Part shown: positions 7,259 through 15,652 of the stretch, one piece after another
Layout: each line of letters starts with the position of its first letter
Position numbering within the stretch: position 1 is the first letter of the stretch
Assembly (NCBI GenBank): GCA_947259685.1
Contig: CAMYNC010000033.1
Span: 23,297 to 52,719 of the forward strand
DNA: 29,423 bases
Direction: 5' to 3'
Origin: an uncultured Desulfuromonadales bacterium
GTDB taxonomy: Bacteria; Desulfobacterota; Desulfuromonadia; Desulfuromonadales; Geopsychrobacteraceae
Notes under the pieces: model-generated
The model's input: only the letters and a program-made list of their open reading frames with translations
Database searches by the model: none
Told to the model about the DNA's origin: nothing
Made by a program: the position numbers and the translations under genes

Positions 7259-10200
7259 TTATTTACCGACCGCGATGGTGGCCCCATCTGGCACTTCGAC
7301 CGATGTTCCGCCCGGGATACTGCTACTGCTCGACTTGGTCAGGTAAAACCCATCGAAGCGCAGGCCATTCTCACGCGCCCAGACATTGATGGTATGTTCA
7401 CCGGTCGAGTTGATGCTGATCCGCATTGGTCGCGGTCCACTATTGTAGCGATCCCTGGCCCAACGGTAACCGCTGGAGGTCGAGAAGTTAGCGTTGCCGA
7501 CCTGACTTCCGTTCAGGCCATACCAGAGTGAGTTATCACCGCTGCTGCCATTGCTGTTGGCGCGGAACCAGATGTAGTAGGTACCAGTTTCGTTGAAGTC
7601 CAGCTTATAGCTCACCGAGGTTCCGCCGGGGTTGCTCATATTGTTTTCATCGGCTCGTAAATACTTCTCGCCGCTGGCCGAGGAGCTGTTCTGGACCGAG
7701 AAGTTACTCCCCAGGTCGCTGAAGTTTTCCGCTTCAACGTAGCTCCCATCTGGGTTCACATTGCTGGCCGCAGAGCCGCCGCCGGACTGGTTACAGAGGC
7801 TGCCGATGTAGGTGGCTTCTGCCAACTGGTAGGTCGCCTGATCGATGTAACTGCTCGTCAGATGCATCATCCAGTTCGGATTATCGCAGGAAACCTGAGC
7901 ACTGTTGTCATTATGGCAGTTGGTGCAGCTATTCAGATCACCGCTGGTGTAATCGGCTGGAGCCGAGAAGCCAGGCACCTGGTAGGCCTTACCGTTGTGC
8001 TCGATCGTGTACATGTTGAAGTTGACACTCGGGTTGCGCCAGTTACGGCCTCCCTCATCGCCACGATCCTCGCCGTTCGGACTGATATTTTCGCGGATCT
8101 CCTCGCGATTGCCGTTATTGGTCCACTGCGACCACCAGATGGCGAACTTGCCTTTGCCGCCGACCATCCGAGTGTAGCCGACCGGACCGCTCGGCTTGGC
8201 ATGGTAGGGATCCTGATTGTGACAGGCGGCACAGACGGCGAAGTTCTGGATCGGGCCGCCCTTGTTGTGCTGGTAAGCGCCATGACATTCACGGCAGGCG
8301 GCCTGCGCCGGGCGGTCCTGGGCCGAAGCCGGAACCACATGGCAGTGCGCACAATCGCCCACCTGAGCCCATTGGCTGTCGTGGTGGGGAGTGCTGGCAT
8401 GACAATTGGCACAGACATCCGGGCTATTCACCGACTGGTGGCAAGCGCCACAATCACCACCCAGATTGGTCAGCGGGCCAGCGTGGTGAACCTCGGGGAT
8501 GCTCTGCCCGCCACCAGAGTGGCAGGCCTCGCAGTTAGCCCCATTCAGCTGAATGCTGCTGTGGCAGGCGGCACAGTTCGATGCGCTATAAGCATCGGTA
8601 GCGTGATGGCCCGGATCGCTGTGGCAAGTGGCGCAGATAATCCCGGCAGCTTCCGCACCGGTGTGACAGTCGGCGCACAGGCCGATGCTGTAGGTCTGGG
8701 TGCTATGGTGGGTTGCTGAAGTCCCCGCCGGGGCTATGTTGCCATCATGGCAGCTACCGCAATCATCCTGGGCAACCTCAGCGCCACTGTGACAGACAGT
8801 ACACTGCCCGGTCTGACCGGCAATGGTCATTTCGTGGTGCTGAACCTGGATCGGCGGCATCCCCTCCTTACTGTGACAGAGGGTGCAATCCAGCTCAGCA
8901 GTATTGACCGCACTATGGCAATCGGTGCAGGCCGCCGTTTGTGCGAAACCGCTGTTATGGTGACGCTCGCCGATCTGTGGCGCATTCGGATCGACGTGGC
9001 AGCCGGCACAGTCGAGCAGGGCCGATTCGGCGCCGGCGTGACAACTAGTGCACAGCCCGTCGGTCGCCGGAGCGGTGGCATGGTGCATGGCGGAGCTGCC
9101 ATTTTTGACCGGCTGCGCTTCATGACAGCTGGCACAGTTCAGGTTCGCCGCAGCGACCGTCGCATGGCAACTGGTGCAGTTGCCCGCGGTCGCCGCGCTG
9201 CTGAGGTGGTGCATCGTGGCCCGACCATCCTTGCCTGGCTGGCCGGCATGGCAGCTGGCGCAGTCAAGCTCAGCTTGAGCAACGCTGTGGCAGGCGCTAC
9301 AGTTGCCTGCCTGACCGGCCGGCGAGATTTCATGATGCCGGCTGGCAATCGTCGGGGCATTGGCACCGCTGGTATGGCAGCTGTTGCAATCGTTGCCGGT
9401 CACCAGCTGAGCGAAGGTTTTCGCCGCATGGCAGGCGGCGCAGTTATCGGCCGCATAGTTGGCGCTGGCATGGTGCATCGCCGCGCTGCCAGTCTTCGCC
9501 TGGCCAGCATGGCAGGTCGCGCAGTCGAGATCGCCGACCTGGTCGATCCCTTGGTGACAGCTGACACAGTCGCCAGCGGCGTAGCCTGAGGCCTGGTGGT
9601 GGATCGCCGAACTGCCGACCCGGGCGACACTGCCGTCGTGACAGAGCTGGCAATTATCCACCGCGTCGCTGCCGCCGAGATGACAGGCAGTACAGTTGCC
9701 CGCCTGACCAGCCGCCGAGATTTCATGGTGCCGGGCGGCTACGGTTGGGGCGTTGGCGCCGGTGGTGTGGCAAGTCGCGCAGTCATTGCCGGCGACCAGC
9801 TGATTGAAGGTTTTCGCTGCGTGGCAGGCGGCGCAGTTATCCGCGGCATAATTCGCCGTGGCGTGGTGCATTGCGGTCCGACCATCTTTCGCCTGGCCGG
9901 CGTGGCAGCTGGCGCAGTCAAGGCTGGCGGCAGCAATACCGGTATGACAGGCGGTACAGTTGTCATTGAGCGCGTTGCCGGTGGCATGGTGCAGGGTCTT
10001 GATCGCCGGCTCACCATTCCCTTCATGGCAGGCGGCACAATTATCGACCACCTGCTCGGCACCCGTATGGCAGCTGGCGCAGGGGCCGGCCGCTGCGGCC
10101 TGGCTGGCATGGTGCATCGCCGGGCTGCCGTTTTTCTCCGGCTGATCGGCATGACAGGCCTCGCAGCCACTGACCACCACGTTCAGATGGCAGGCGGCGC

Positions 10201-13200
10201 AGTTATCGGCGGCATAGTTCTGGTTTGTGTGGTGCATCGCCGGGCTGCCGTCCAGTGGCGCACCGTTGCGCTGCTGTTGCGCGTGACAGCTGGCACAGTC
10301 GAGGCTAGCCTGGCTGATGCCGCTATGGCAGCTGGCACACTGGTCGGCTGTCGCCGGAGCGGTCGCATGGTGGGTCGCCGAGCTACCGGCTGGCGCGATG
10401 CCGCCGTCGTGGCAGAGTTCACAGTTGTTCACCGCATCGCTCCCGCCGACATGGCAGACCGTGCAATCGCCGGACTGACCGGCCGCCGAGATCTCATGGT
10501 GGCGGACGGCAACCGTTGGGGCGTTGGCGCCGGTGGTGTGGCAGGTGGCGCAATCATCATTGGCCACCAGCTGGGCAAAGGTCTTGCCCTCATGGCAGGC
10601 GGCGCAGTTATCAGCCGCGTAGTCCGGCGTTGCATGGTGCATCGCCGGGCTGCCATCCTTGGCGGTCTGGCCGTTCTGAGCAACAGTGCTGTGACAGGTC
10701 GCACAGTCGAGACCACCGGTCAGCTGATCGATTCCAGCGTGACAGCTGGCGCAGTTGTTGCCGGTGTAGCCCGCCGTCAGGTGGTGCGTCGCCGAAGTGC
10801 CGTTGCGGGCGACAGTGCCGTCGTGACAAGCTTCGCAGTTGTTGACCACCACCTCAGCACCACTGTGGCAGCTGGCACAGGGCCCGCTGGTGGCGGTCTG
10901 GCTGGCGTGGTGCATCGCCGGGCTGCCGTTTTTCACCGGCTGGTCGGCATGGCAGGCTTCGCAGCCGGTGCCGCCGATGGCGACATTGACATGACAGGCG
11001 GCACAGTTATCCGCGGCATAGTTGGCAGTCGCATGGTGCATCGCCGGGCTGCCATCCTTGCCTTTATCAGCGTGGCAGTTGGCGCAATCGAGAGCCAGCG
11101 GATCGATCGCTTCGATGCCGCTATGGCAATCGCCGCACTGATTGGCCGTCGCCGTGGCGGTCGCGTGGTGCATCGCCGGGCTGCCGTCCTTGCTCTTATC
11201 GGCGTGACAGCTGGCGCAATCGAGAGCCAGCGGATCGATCGCTTCGATCCCATTGTGGCAGGCCCCGCAGTTGTTATTGGCGTAGTTCGGCGTGGCATGG
11301 TGCAGTTGCGGCACCGAGGCGTTGTTCACCGTGCCGGTGTGACAGGTCTCGCATTGGCTCTCGGTCGGCTTGTTCACCCCGTAAACGCCGGTCACCGGAT
11401 CGGGCCCCAGGGTATGGCAGTCGAGACATCCTAAGCCATAGTTCTGGCTGGTCGAGGTGGCGTGATGGAGATTATCGGCCCCGGCCGGCCACCAGTCGCC
11501 ATGACAGCTGCTGCAGCCGGTGGTGGCTTGAATCGAAGCATGGCAGCTGTTGCAGGAGACGCTGTTATTGGTGGCAACATTGTGGTGCCGGTTTCTAGCC
11601 GTCAGATCCGCACCCCAGGACGCGCCGTCGTGGCAGGAGGCGCAGTCGGCCACCGGCTCAAGGCTGGCATGGCAGCTGGTGCAATCCAGGTTATTGTTGA
11701 CCCGCACCACATCATGGTGCTGTCCCGCCGCCGAACCGGCCGCCCAGCTGCTGCTGGTGTGGCAGCTGGCGCAGTCGGCCACTTGAGGCAGATCGGCATG
11801 ACAGGTCTGGCAGGCCAGGTTCTGGTTGCTGGTCAGCTGATCGTGATGGGCTTGGCGCGGCGCGTCACTGTGGCAACTTTCGCATTGGGCGGTTTCATCG
11901 CCACCGATGGCGCCATGGCAGGATGAACAGTCGAGGGAGCCGTCCAGGCGGATCTGCTCATGATGCTGAGCGACGGCGCTGCCTTCGGACCAGAAGCCGC
12001 TATCGTGGCAAGCCTGGCAGCTATCTTTGGGCTGCAGTGTCGCATGACAGACCGAGCAGTCGATATTCTGGTCAACCCGGATCTGATCGTGGTGCTGATC
12101 GATGGCTGAGCCGGTCGTCCAGCTGCCGGCGTCGTGGCACTGCTCGCAGCTGGTGATGTCAGCGCTGGCGCCATGACAGGTGCCGCAGTCCATACCGAAC
12201 TGGACCATCGCATGGTGCGGAGCCCGGGCGTCGCCGCTCTGGTGGCAGCCGTCGCAGTCGGCGACCGGTGCCATGCCGCCGTGACAGGCGTTACAGTCGG
12301 CGCTTAATGCCCCACGAATCTCCTCATGGTGCTGATTAAGGGCGCTTCCGGCACTCCAGAAATTTTCGTCATGACAGGAAAAGCAATCGCTCTTCGGATC
12401 GATGCTGGTGTGACAGCTGGCGCAGAGGCTCATGTCGCCGCCAGCCACCGCATGGTGGTCGCTGCGTGCGTCGGCACTCCAGCTGGCTGCGTCATGGCAG
12501 CTTTCACAGCTCGCCGCCACCGGCAGATCAACATGGCAGGTCTGGCAGAGCAGGTCCGGATTGCTGGTCAACTGATCGTGGTGGGCCTGGCGCGGCGCGG
12601 CGCTGTGGCAGCTCTCGCATTGGGCGCTTTCGTCCCCGGCGATGGTTCCATGGCAGCTGCTGCAGGACAGGTTATTATTCACCCGCACCAGATCATGGTG
12701 CTGGTTCAAGGCACTGCCAGCGCTCCAGAAGGCTTGATCGTGGCAGGAGAAGCAATCACTTTTCGGCTCGATCCCGGCGTGGCAATCAGCGCAGCGACTG
12801 AGGTCACCGCCAACCAGGGCGTGATGATCGCTGCGGGCATCGGCTGCCCAGGAGCCGGCATCGTGACACTGCTCGCAGCTGCTGATGTCGGCTTCGACAC
12901 CATGACAGGTGCCGCAGTCCATACCGAACTGCACCAGCGCATGGTGCTCCGGGCGGGCGTCGCCGCGCACGTGGCAGCCATCGCAGTCGGCCACCGGCGC
13001 CATGCCGCTATGGCAGGAGTTGCAATCGCCACCCTGCTGGCTGGCCACCAGATCATGATGCTGGTTCAGGGCGCTGCCGCTGCTCCAGAAGGCCTGGTTA
13101 TGGCAGTCCTGGCAGCCGTCGGTCGGCACCAGGCTGGCGTGACAGACCGAACAGTCGAGACTTTGATCGACCCGAACGCCGTTGTGGTGCTGATCGATCG

Positions 13201-14431
13201 CCGAACCTTGCGCCCAGCTGGTCGGGTTGTGGCAATCTTCGCAGCTATTAATGTCGGCGCCGGCGCCATGGCAGGTACCGCAGTCCATGCCGAACTGGAC
13301 CATCAGGTGGTGAGCCTCGCGGGCATCGCCACGCACATGGCAGCTATTACAGCTGTTATCAAAGACGATACCGGTATGACAACTGGAGCAATCGGCGGCA
13401 TTGGCGACCGCGATTTCATGGTGCCGATCCCTTGGAGTTGCCGGGTTGCCCTCGGCATCCAGTCCCCAGTAACCGGCATCGTGGCAGCTGGCACAACCAG
13501 GCACAGCACCGGCATCGGCGTGGCAGGTCGAACAGTTCAGGCTAGTGTCAGCGATAGCCATATCATGGTGCCTGGTGCGGTTTTCTTCGCCAGGGGCATG
13601 ACAGTCCTGGCAGCTGGTGAGGTCATCGATATTAAGCGCAATGGAGGTATGACAGACCGCGCAGTCGATGCTGACACTGGCAGCAATCTCATGATGGCGG
13701 TCCTTGGCTTCGCCTTGATGGCAGTCATGGCAATCGGCAGGTGCCGGCGCGTTAGTATGACAACTTTCACAGGCCGTACCGTTGAGTGCCGCGTTGGCAT
13801 GGTGGCCGCCGCGGGCATCGCCGTTAGTGCCCCAGAAGGCGCTATCGTGGCAACTTTCACAGCCAGTCACCGGTTGGATGTTGGCATGGCAGGACTGGCA
13901 GTCGAAATTATTAGTCTCAGCAACGGCGTGGTGCTGATTACGGATGCTGCCGGTGTGGCAGTCGAGGCAACCGGTCAGCGCATCCATAGTCGTGTGGCAG
14001 CTGTTACAGGCGATCGGGTCGATGATCTCTGGTGTGCGCGGATCATCGTCAATCGCCACATGGTGTGGGGCACGGATCATCCCCAGATGGCAGTTTAGGC
14101 AATCGGCAAGGTCACCGACATCGGTATGGCACTGGGCGCAGTTGCCGCCGGTGGCGGCAGCGGTCTCATGGTGGGCATTCTGCTGCGGCACGAAGTTGTG
14201 GCACTGAGAGCAATCACCACTGGTGATCACCCCCGCATGGCACTGATTGCAGAGTCCCTGGCTGTAGGCATCCGACTGGTGATGACCAGCTGCGACGTTG
14301 TCACCATGACATGAAGAGCATTCACCCGCAGCAAAACTCTTTACCGGCAACAACGCGAGACAAATCAGAATCGCGAGCAACAAAACGCTTTGCAGCATCT
14401 GTTTTCTCATATCTACAGCCGGGTATTCCAT
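7259..14431 (-). CDS. Giant secreted multiheme cytochrome c (about 99 CXXCH) with C-terminal jelly-roll domain
   Basis: The product is 2390 residues. AAGGAGG lies 9 bases before the ATG at 14431; the frame runs 24 codons further upstream, but only this start has a ribosome site next to a signal peptide (hydrophobic core MLQSVLLLAILICLALLP, cleavage near SFAA). By hand I count 99 CXXCH motifs from residue 38 on, about one per 24 residues, interspersed with HH pairs that probably give distal axial ligands. The array has two halves joined near residue 980 by a GDWWPAG segment: about 47 motifs before, 52 after. The first half repeats blocks such as FGMDCGTCHG...SCEQCHDAGSW; the second repeats DGSPAMHHAT...DNCAACH. 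A Gly/Ser linker leads to a jelly-roll-like domain (about 2229-2367) with YVEAENF, TGTYYIWFRA and EHTINVWARENGLRFDGFYLT, resembling CBM6/CBM35-type modules. The expected role is long-range extracellular electron transfer; anchoring to glycan is inference. Confidence 0.92.
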   Translation of the reverse strand: MEYPAVDMRKQMLQSVLLLAILICLALLPVKSFAAGECSSCHGDNVAAGHHQSDAYSQGLCNQCHAGVITSGDCSQCHNFVPQQNAHHETAAATGGNCAQCHTDVGDLADCLNCHLGMIRAPHHVAIDDDPRTPEIIDPIACNSCHTTMDALTGCLDCHTGSIRNQHHAVAETNNFDCQSCHANIQPVTGCESCHDSAFWGTNGDARGGHHANAALNGTACESCHTNAPAPADCHDCHQGEAKDRHHEIAASVSIDCAVCHTSIALNIDDLTSCQDCHAPGEENRTRHHDMAIADTSLNCSTCHADAGAVPGCASCHDAGYWGLDAEGNPATPRDRHHEIAVANAADCSSCHTGIVFDNSCNSCHVRGDAREAHHLMVQFGMDCGTCHGAGADINSCEDCHNPTSWAQGSAIDQHHNGVRVDQSLDCSVCHASLVPTDGCQDCHNQAFWSSGSALNQHHDLVASQQGGDCNSCHSGMAPVADCDGCHVRGDARPEHHALVQFGMDCGTCHGVEADISSCEQCHDAGSWAADARSDHHALVGGDLSRCADCHAGIEPKSDCFSCHDQAFWSAGSALNQHHDLVRVNNNLSCSSCHGTIAGDESAQCESCHSAAPRQAHHDQLTSNPDLLCQTCHVDLPVAASCESCHDAASWSADARSDHHAVAGGDMSLCASCHTSIDPKSDCFSCHDENFWSAGSALNQHHEEIRGALSADCNACHGGMAPVADCDGCHQSGDARAPHHAMVQFGMDCGTCHGASADITSCEQCHDAGSWTTGSAIDQHHDQIRVDQNIDCSVCHATLQPKDSCQACHDSGFWSEGSAVAQHHEQIRLDGSLDCSSCHGAIGGDETAQCESCHSDAPRQAHHDQLTSNQNLACQTCHADLPQVADCASCHTSSSWAAGSAAGQHHDVVRVNNNLDCTSCHASLEPVADCASCHDGASWGADLTARNRHHNVATNNSVSCNSCHASIQATTGCSSCHGDWWPAGADNLHHATSTSQNYGLGCLDCHTLGPDPVTGVYGVNKPTESQCETCHTGTVNNASVPQLHHATPNYANNNCGACHNGIEAIDPLALDCASCHADKSKDGSPAMHHATATATANQCGDCHSGIEAIDPLALDCANCHADKGKDGSPAMHHATANYAADNCAACHVNVAIGGTGCEACHADQPVKNGSPAMHHASQTATSGPCASCHSGAEVVVNNCEACHDGTVARNGTSATHHLTAGYTGNNCASCHAGIDQLTGGLDCATCHSTVAQNGQTAKDGSPAMHHATPDYAADNCAACHEGKTFAQLVANDDCATCHTTGANAPTVAVRHHEISAAGQSGDCTVCHVGGSDAVNNCELCHDGGIAPAGSSATHHATAPATADQCASCHSGISQASLDCASCHAQQQRNGAPLDGSPAMHHTNQNYAADNCAACHLNVVVSGCEACHADQPEKNGSPAMHHASQAAAAGPCASCHTGAEQVVDNCAACHEGNGEPAIKTLHHATGNALNDNCTACHTGIAAASLDCASCHAGQAKDGRTAMHHATANYAADNCAACHAAKTFNQLVAGNDCATCHTTGANAPTVAARHHEISAAGQAGNCTACHLGGSDAVDNCQLCHDGSVARVGSSAIHHQASGYAAGDCVSCHQGIDQVGDLDCATCHAGQAKTGSAAMHHASANYAADNCAACHAAKTFAQLVTGNDCNSCHTSGANAPTIASRHHEISPAGQAGNCSACHSVAQAELDCASCHAGQPGKDGRATMHHLSSAATAGNCTSCHATVAAANLNCASCHEAQPVKNGSSAMHHATAPATDGLCTSCHAGAESALLDCAGCHVDPNAPQIGERHHNSGFAQTAACTDCHSAVNTAELDCTLCHSKEGMPPIQVQHHEMTIAGQTGQCTVCHSGAEVAQDDCGSCHDGNIAPAGTSATHHSTQTYSIGLCADCHTGAEAAGIICATCHSDPGHHATDAYSASNCAACHSSIQLNGANCEACHSGGGQSIPEVHHAGPLTNLGGDCGACHQSVNSPDVCANCHASTPHHDSQWAQVGDCAHCHVVPASAQDRPAQAACRECHGAYQHNKGGPIQNFAVCAACHNQDPYHAKPSGPVGYTRMVGGKGKFAIWWSQWTNNGNREEIRENISPNGEDRGDEGGRNWRNPSVNFNMYTIEHNGKAYQVPGFSAPADYTSGDLNSCTNCHNDNSAQVSCDNPNWMMHLTSSYIDQATYQLAEATYIGSLCNQSGGGSAASNVNPDGSYVEAENFSDLGSNFSVQNSSSASGEKYLRADENNMSNPGGTSVSYKLDFNETGTYYIWFRANSNGSSGDNSLWYGLNGSQVGNANFSTSSGYRWARDRYNSGPRPMRISINSTGEHTINVWARENGLRFDGFYLTKSSSSSIPGGTSVEVPDGATIAVGK
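10100..11190. repeat. Near-identical DNA repeats inside giant cytochrome A
   Basis: The string GGTGCATCGCCGGGCTGCC recurs near 10112, 10231, 10638, 10913, 11037 and 11169. It encodes the GSPAMHH element of the second heme array. Flanking sequence such as TGGCAGGCGGCGCAGTTATC also recurs. The copies are nearly identical at synonymous positions, which points to recent tandem duplication or gene conversion inside the gene. Cassette B shows weaker copies near 18112 and 18216. These are coding repeats, not an intergenic array. Confidence 0.75.
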
Positions 14432-14553
14432 GCGAACCGCCTCCTTCGATGTTTGACTTGGCATTTGGCGAAAACCTGTTGGCAACAACTTGACTTCTTG
14501 CATTAATTAAAGTGATATCGGCCACTTGGCCACTTACACAGACGCATCTGAAG

Positions 14554-14570
14554 AGCAAAACTTACGCCCA
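14554..14570 (-). promoter_or_regulatory. Candidate sigma-54 promoter of cassette A
   Basis: The minus strand reads TGGGCGTAAGTTTTGCT, with GG and GC exactly 10 bases apart, as in -24/-12 promoters, and a good TTGCT box. The -24 box is imperfect. It lies about 123 bases before the giant gene start, close to the spacing of the better match upstream of cassette B. Confidence 0.35.
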
Positions 14571-14677
14571 GTTTTTTTTATCAAGCTTGTTATTTGTTTC
14601 GCTGTGGCTGATTTTTGAAATAAATCCAGGCACTCCGCGGCAAACATTAATTTCCCCAAGATGAAAAAGGACCAAGA

Positions 14678-14693
14678 ATGTGTAAATGCACAG
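14678..14693 (-). promoter_or_regulatory. Shared dyad upstream of cassette A (possible activator site)
   Basis: The plus strand reads ATGTGTAAATGCACAG, an imperfect dyad around AAAT. The block AAATGCACAGT is identical upstream of cassette B (20709-20724). It lies about 110 bases above the candidate sigma-54 promoter, a normal distance for an enhancer-binding-protein site. The rest of 14504-15022 holds this promoter region, a terminator and a cytochrome-tail remnant. Confidence 0.4.
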
Positions 14694-14880
14694 TTAATTT
14701 TCGGTGATTTTACGTGGCCATGCCGGTGTTTAAACGTGGAGGGCTTTTTTTCGCGGGAAGACAGGGTTTGAAGAGGAAAATATAGAGCCCCTTATCAGCG
14801 CCTCAACGAACCAGAGACGCGGCCAAGGCCGATAGCAGCAGGCATTCTGGCTTAAAAACTGCTGCCACATTAATAGACAT

Positions 14881-14919
14881 AAAAAAAGGGCTGAAACAAA
14901 CATCAGCTTGTTCAGCCCT
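14881..14919 (-). terminator. Rho-independent terminator of cassette B
   Basis: On the minus strand AGGGCTGAA and TTCAGCCCT form a 9-base stem followed by seven or more T residues. It lies about 100 bases after the stop of the small cytochrome at 15023, and 30 bases after the cytochrome-tail remnant at 14950-14970. Confidence 0.8.
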
Positions 14920-14949
14920 GAAAAGAACTACCCGAAGGCAGTATTTCAA

Positions 14950-14970
14950 CTACTTATGACAGAAAGAAGA
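14950..14970 (-). pseudogene. Probable remnant of a cytochrome C-terminus (SSFCHK stop)
   Basis: The minus strand here reads SSFCHK then TAG. This matches the layout of CTFCHN-stop that ends the paralogous small cytochrome at 6707, with the first Cys of the CXXCH changed to Ser. It lies downstream of the present stop of the cassette B small cytochrome and upstream of its terminator, as expected if that gene once extended this far and carried a fourth heme. The match is short, so the call is tentative. Confidence 0.35.
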
Positions 14971-15022
14971 CCGCCTTCTGCAACGGTCTCTTTCGCGGTG
15001 CTCTATCCATTATTAGCTCTGC

Positions 15023-15421
15023 TTACCTACGATCGCGGCATACCCCTCTCCATCTGCTCCAGGAACAGTCAGAATCAGCGCGACAGCTGTCCTTATCGCT
15101 GTAGTCAGAGCAGCTGGCTACTGGAGCTGGAGCTGGAGTAGACGCATGGCATGTTTCACAGTTCTTGGCCAAGGCATCGGCCAGCGCAGGAGCAACAGCG
15201 GTTCTGCCATGACAGCCGTCACAGGAACCGTTACCGACGCCCATATGATGGCAGCTTTTACAGCCGTTGACATTCGCCTGGTGTAGCGCATGATCAAAAG
15301 TTACCGAGCCTTTTCCGGTGATATCCAAGTTGATGGTTGCCGGTGCCTTCAAAGCCACTGCCGGCAGGGCAAAGGCAGCAACCAGTCCCAGAATCAGCGC
15401 CAGGACAAGTAATTTCTTCAT
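15023..15421 (-). CDS. Small periplasmic triheme cytochrome c (c3/c7 family) with Cys-rich tail, cassette B
   Basis: The product is 132 residues with a signal peptide (MKKLLVLALILGLVAAFALPAVA). Three CXXCH motifs follow (CKSCH, CDGCH, CETCH), in register with the first three of the paralogue at 6707 (shared NGCKSCHHMGVGNGSCDGCHG-like block). After the third heme comes an Ala/Pro linker and a tail with four cysteines in a CX8CX5CX8C pattern around DKDSC and CSWSRW. That looks like a disulfide mini-domain, not a heme site. GAGGAGG lies just before the ATG. It is the last gene of cassette B. The expected role is periplasmic electron transfer; the tail may mediate binding. A remnant of the expected fourth-heme C-terminus appears downstream, so the present tail may be a replacement. 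Confidence 0.85.
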   Translation of the reverse strand: MKKLLVLALILGLVAAFALPAVALKAPATINLDITGKGSVTFDHALHQANVNGCKSCHHMGVGNGSCDGCHGRTAVAPALADALAKNCETCHASTPAPAPVASCSDYSDKDSCRADSDCSWSRWRGVCRDRR

Positions 15422-15498
15422 CGTTTCCTCCTCTGTAAAGCCAGAGTTTGTGTTTTTATGTCTGAGATCAGTAAAGATCGATTTTACTGGTGAAGAAA

Positions 15499-15518
15499 GG
15501 GCCGGGAAAACCCGGCCC
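15499..15518 (-). promoter_or_regulatory. GC stem-loop between micropeptide and small cytochrome, cassette B
   Basis: The 8-base arms GGGCCGGG and CCCGGCCC enclose a 4-base loop, followed on the minus strand by TTTCTTC. It lies 12 bases after the micro-ORF stop. The short pyrimidine run could give partial termination and so reduce expression of the small cytochrome. It corresponds to 7105-7126. Confidence 0.55.
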
Positions 15519-15530
15519 GCTCTGGTTGAC

Positions 15531-15587
15531 TTAGCAGGGATGAACGTTGCTGCTCCCTACCACTTTCGGCTTCAGGTACTTTTTCAT
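15531..15587 (-). CDS. 18-residue micropeptide, copy B (GSSNVHPC family)
   Basis: The micro-ORF encodes MKKYLKPKVVGSSNVHPC and ends in TAA. AAAGGAG sits 7 bases before the ATG. It lies 65 bases after the stop of giant cytochrome B, with a perfect GC palindrome between them, and about 110 bases before the small cytochrome. Position and spacing match copy A closely. The stretch from the ribosome site through the stop is nearly identical in the two copies. Confidence 0.8.
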   Translation of the reverse strand: MKKYLKPKVVGSSNVHPC

Positions 15588-15614
15588 CTCAGTTCTCCTT
15601 TTATGTTCAGGGTT

Positions 15615-15642
15615 GTTGCCGCCGGGCATGCCCGGCGGCAAC
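15615..15642 (-). promoter_or_regulatory. Perfect 28-base GC palindrome between giant cytochrome B and micropeptide
   Basis: The sequence from 15615 to 15642 equals its own reverse complement (it begins GTTGCCGCCGGGC). It begins 10 bases after the giant gene stop. The core matches the stem at 7225-7244. No T-run follows, so an mRNA-stabilising or processing role is more likely than full termination. Confidence 0.6.
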
Positions 15643-15652
15643 GCTTCAGGGT

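Noticed and set aside
10100..11190. Regularly recurring short repeats that could suggest a CRISPR array
   Set aside because: The repeats are imperfect, in frame with the cytochrome and encode conserved heme-array residues. Spacing is irregular and there are no cas genes.
9596..11434. Long plus-strand open frame (612 codons) opposite giant cytochrome A; similar ones at 7862-8719, 12326-14098, 17729-19432 and 28038-29381
   Set aside because: These are antisense shadows of repeated CXXCH coding sequence, whose complement rarely contains stops. Their translations are low-complexity Ala/Gly/Val/Arg strings without domains, and the minus-strand genes have clear heme motifs and ribosome sites.
14504..14880. 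Possible additional gene or RNA gene in the gap between the cassettes
   Set aside because: I see no frame with a ribosome site and no tRNA-like or riboswitch-like structure. The promoter, dyad and a tandem 8-base repeat (GGCCACTT twice near 14520) are the only structured parts.
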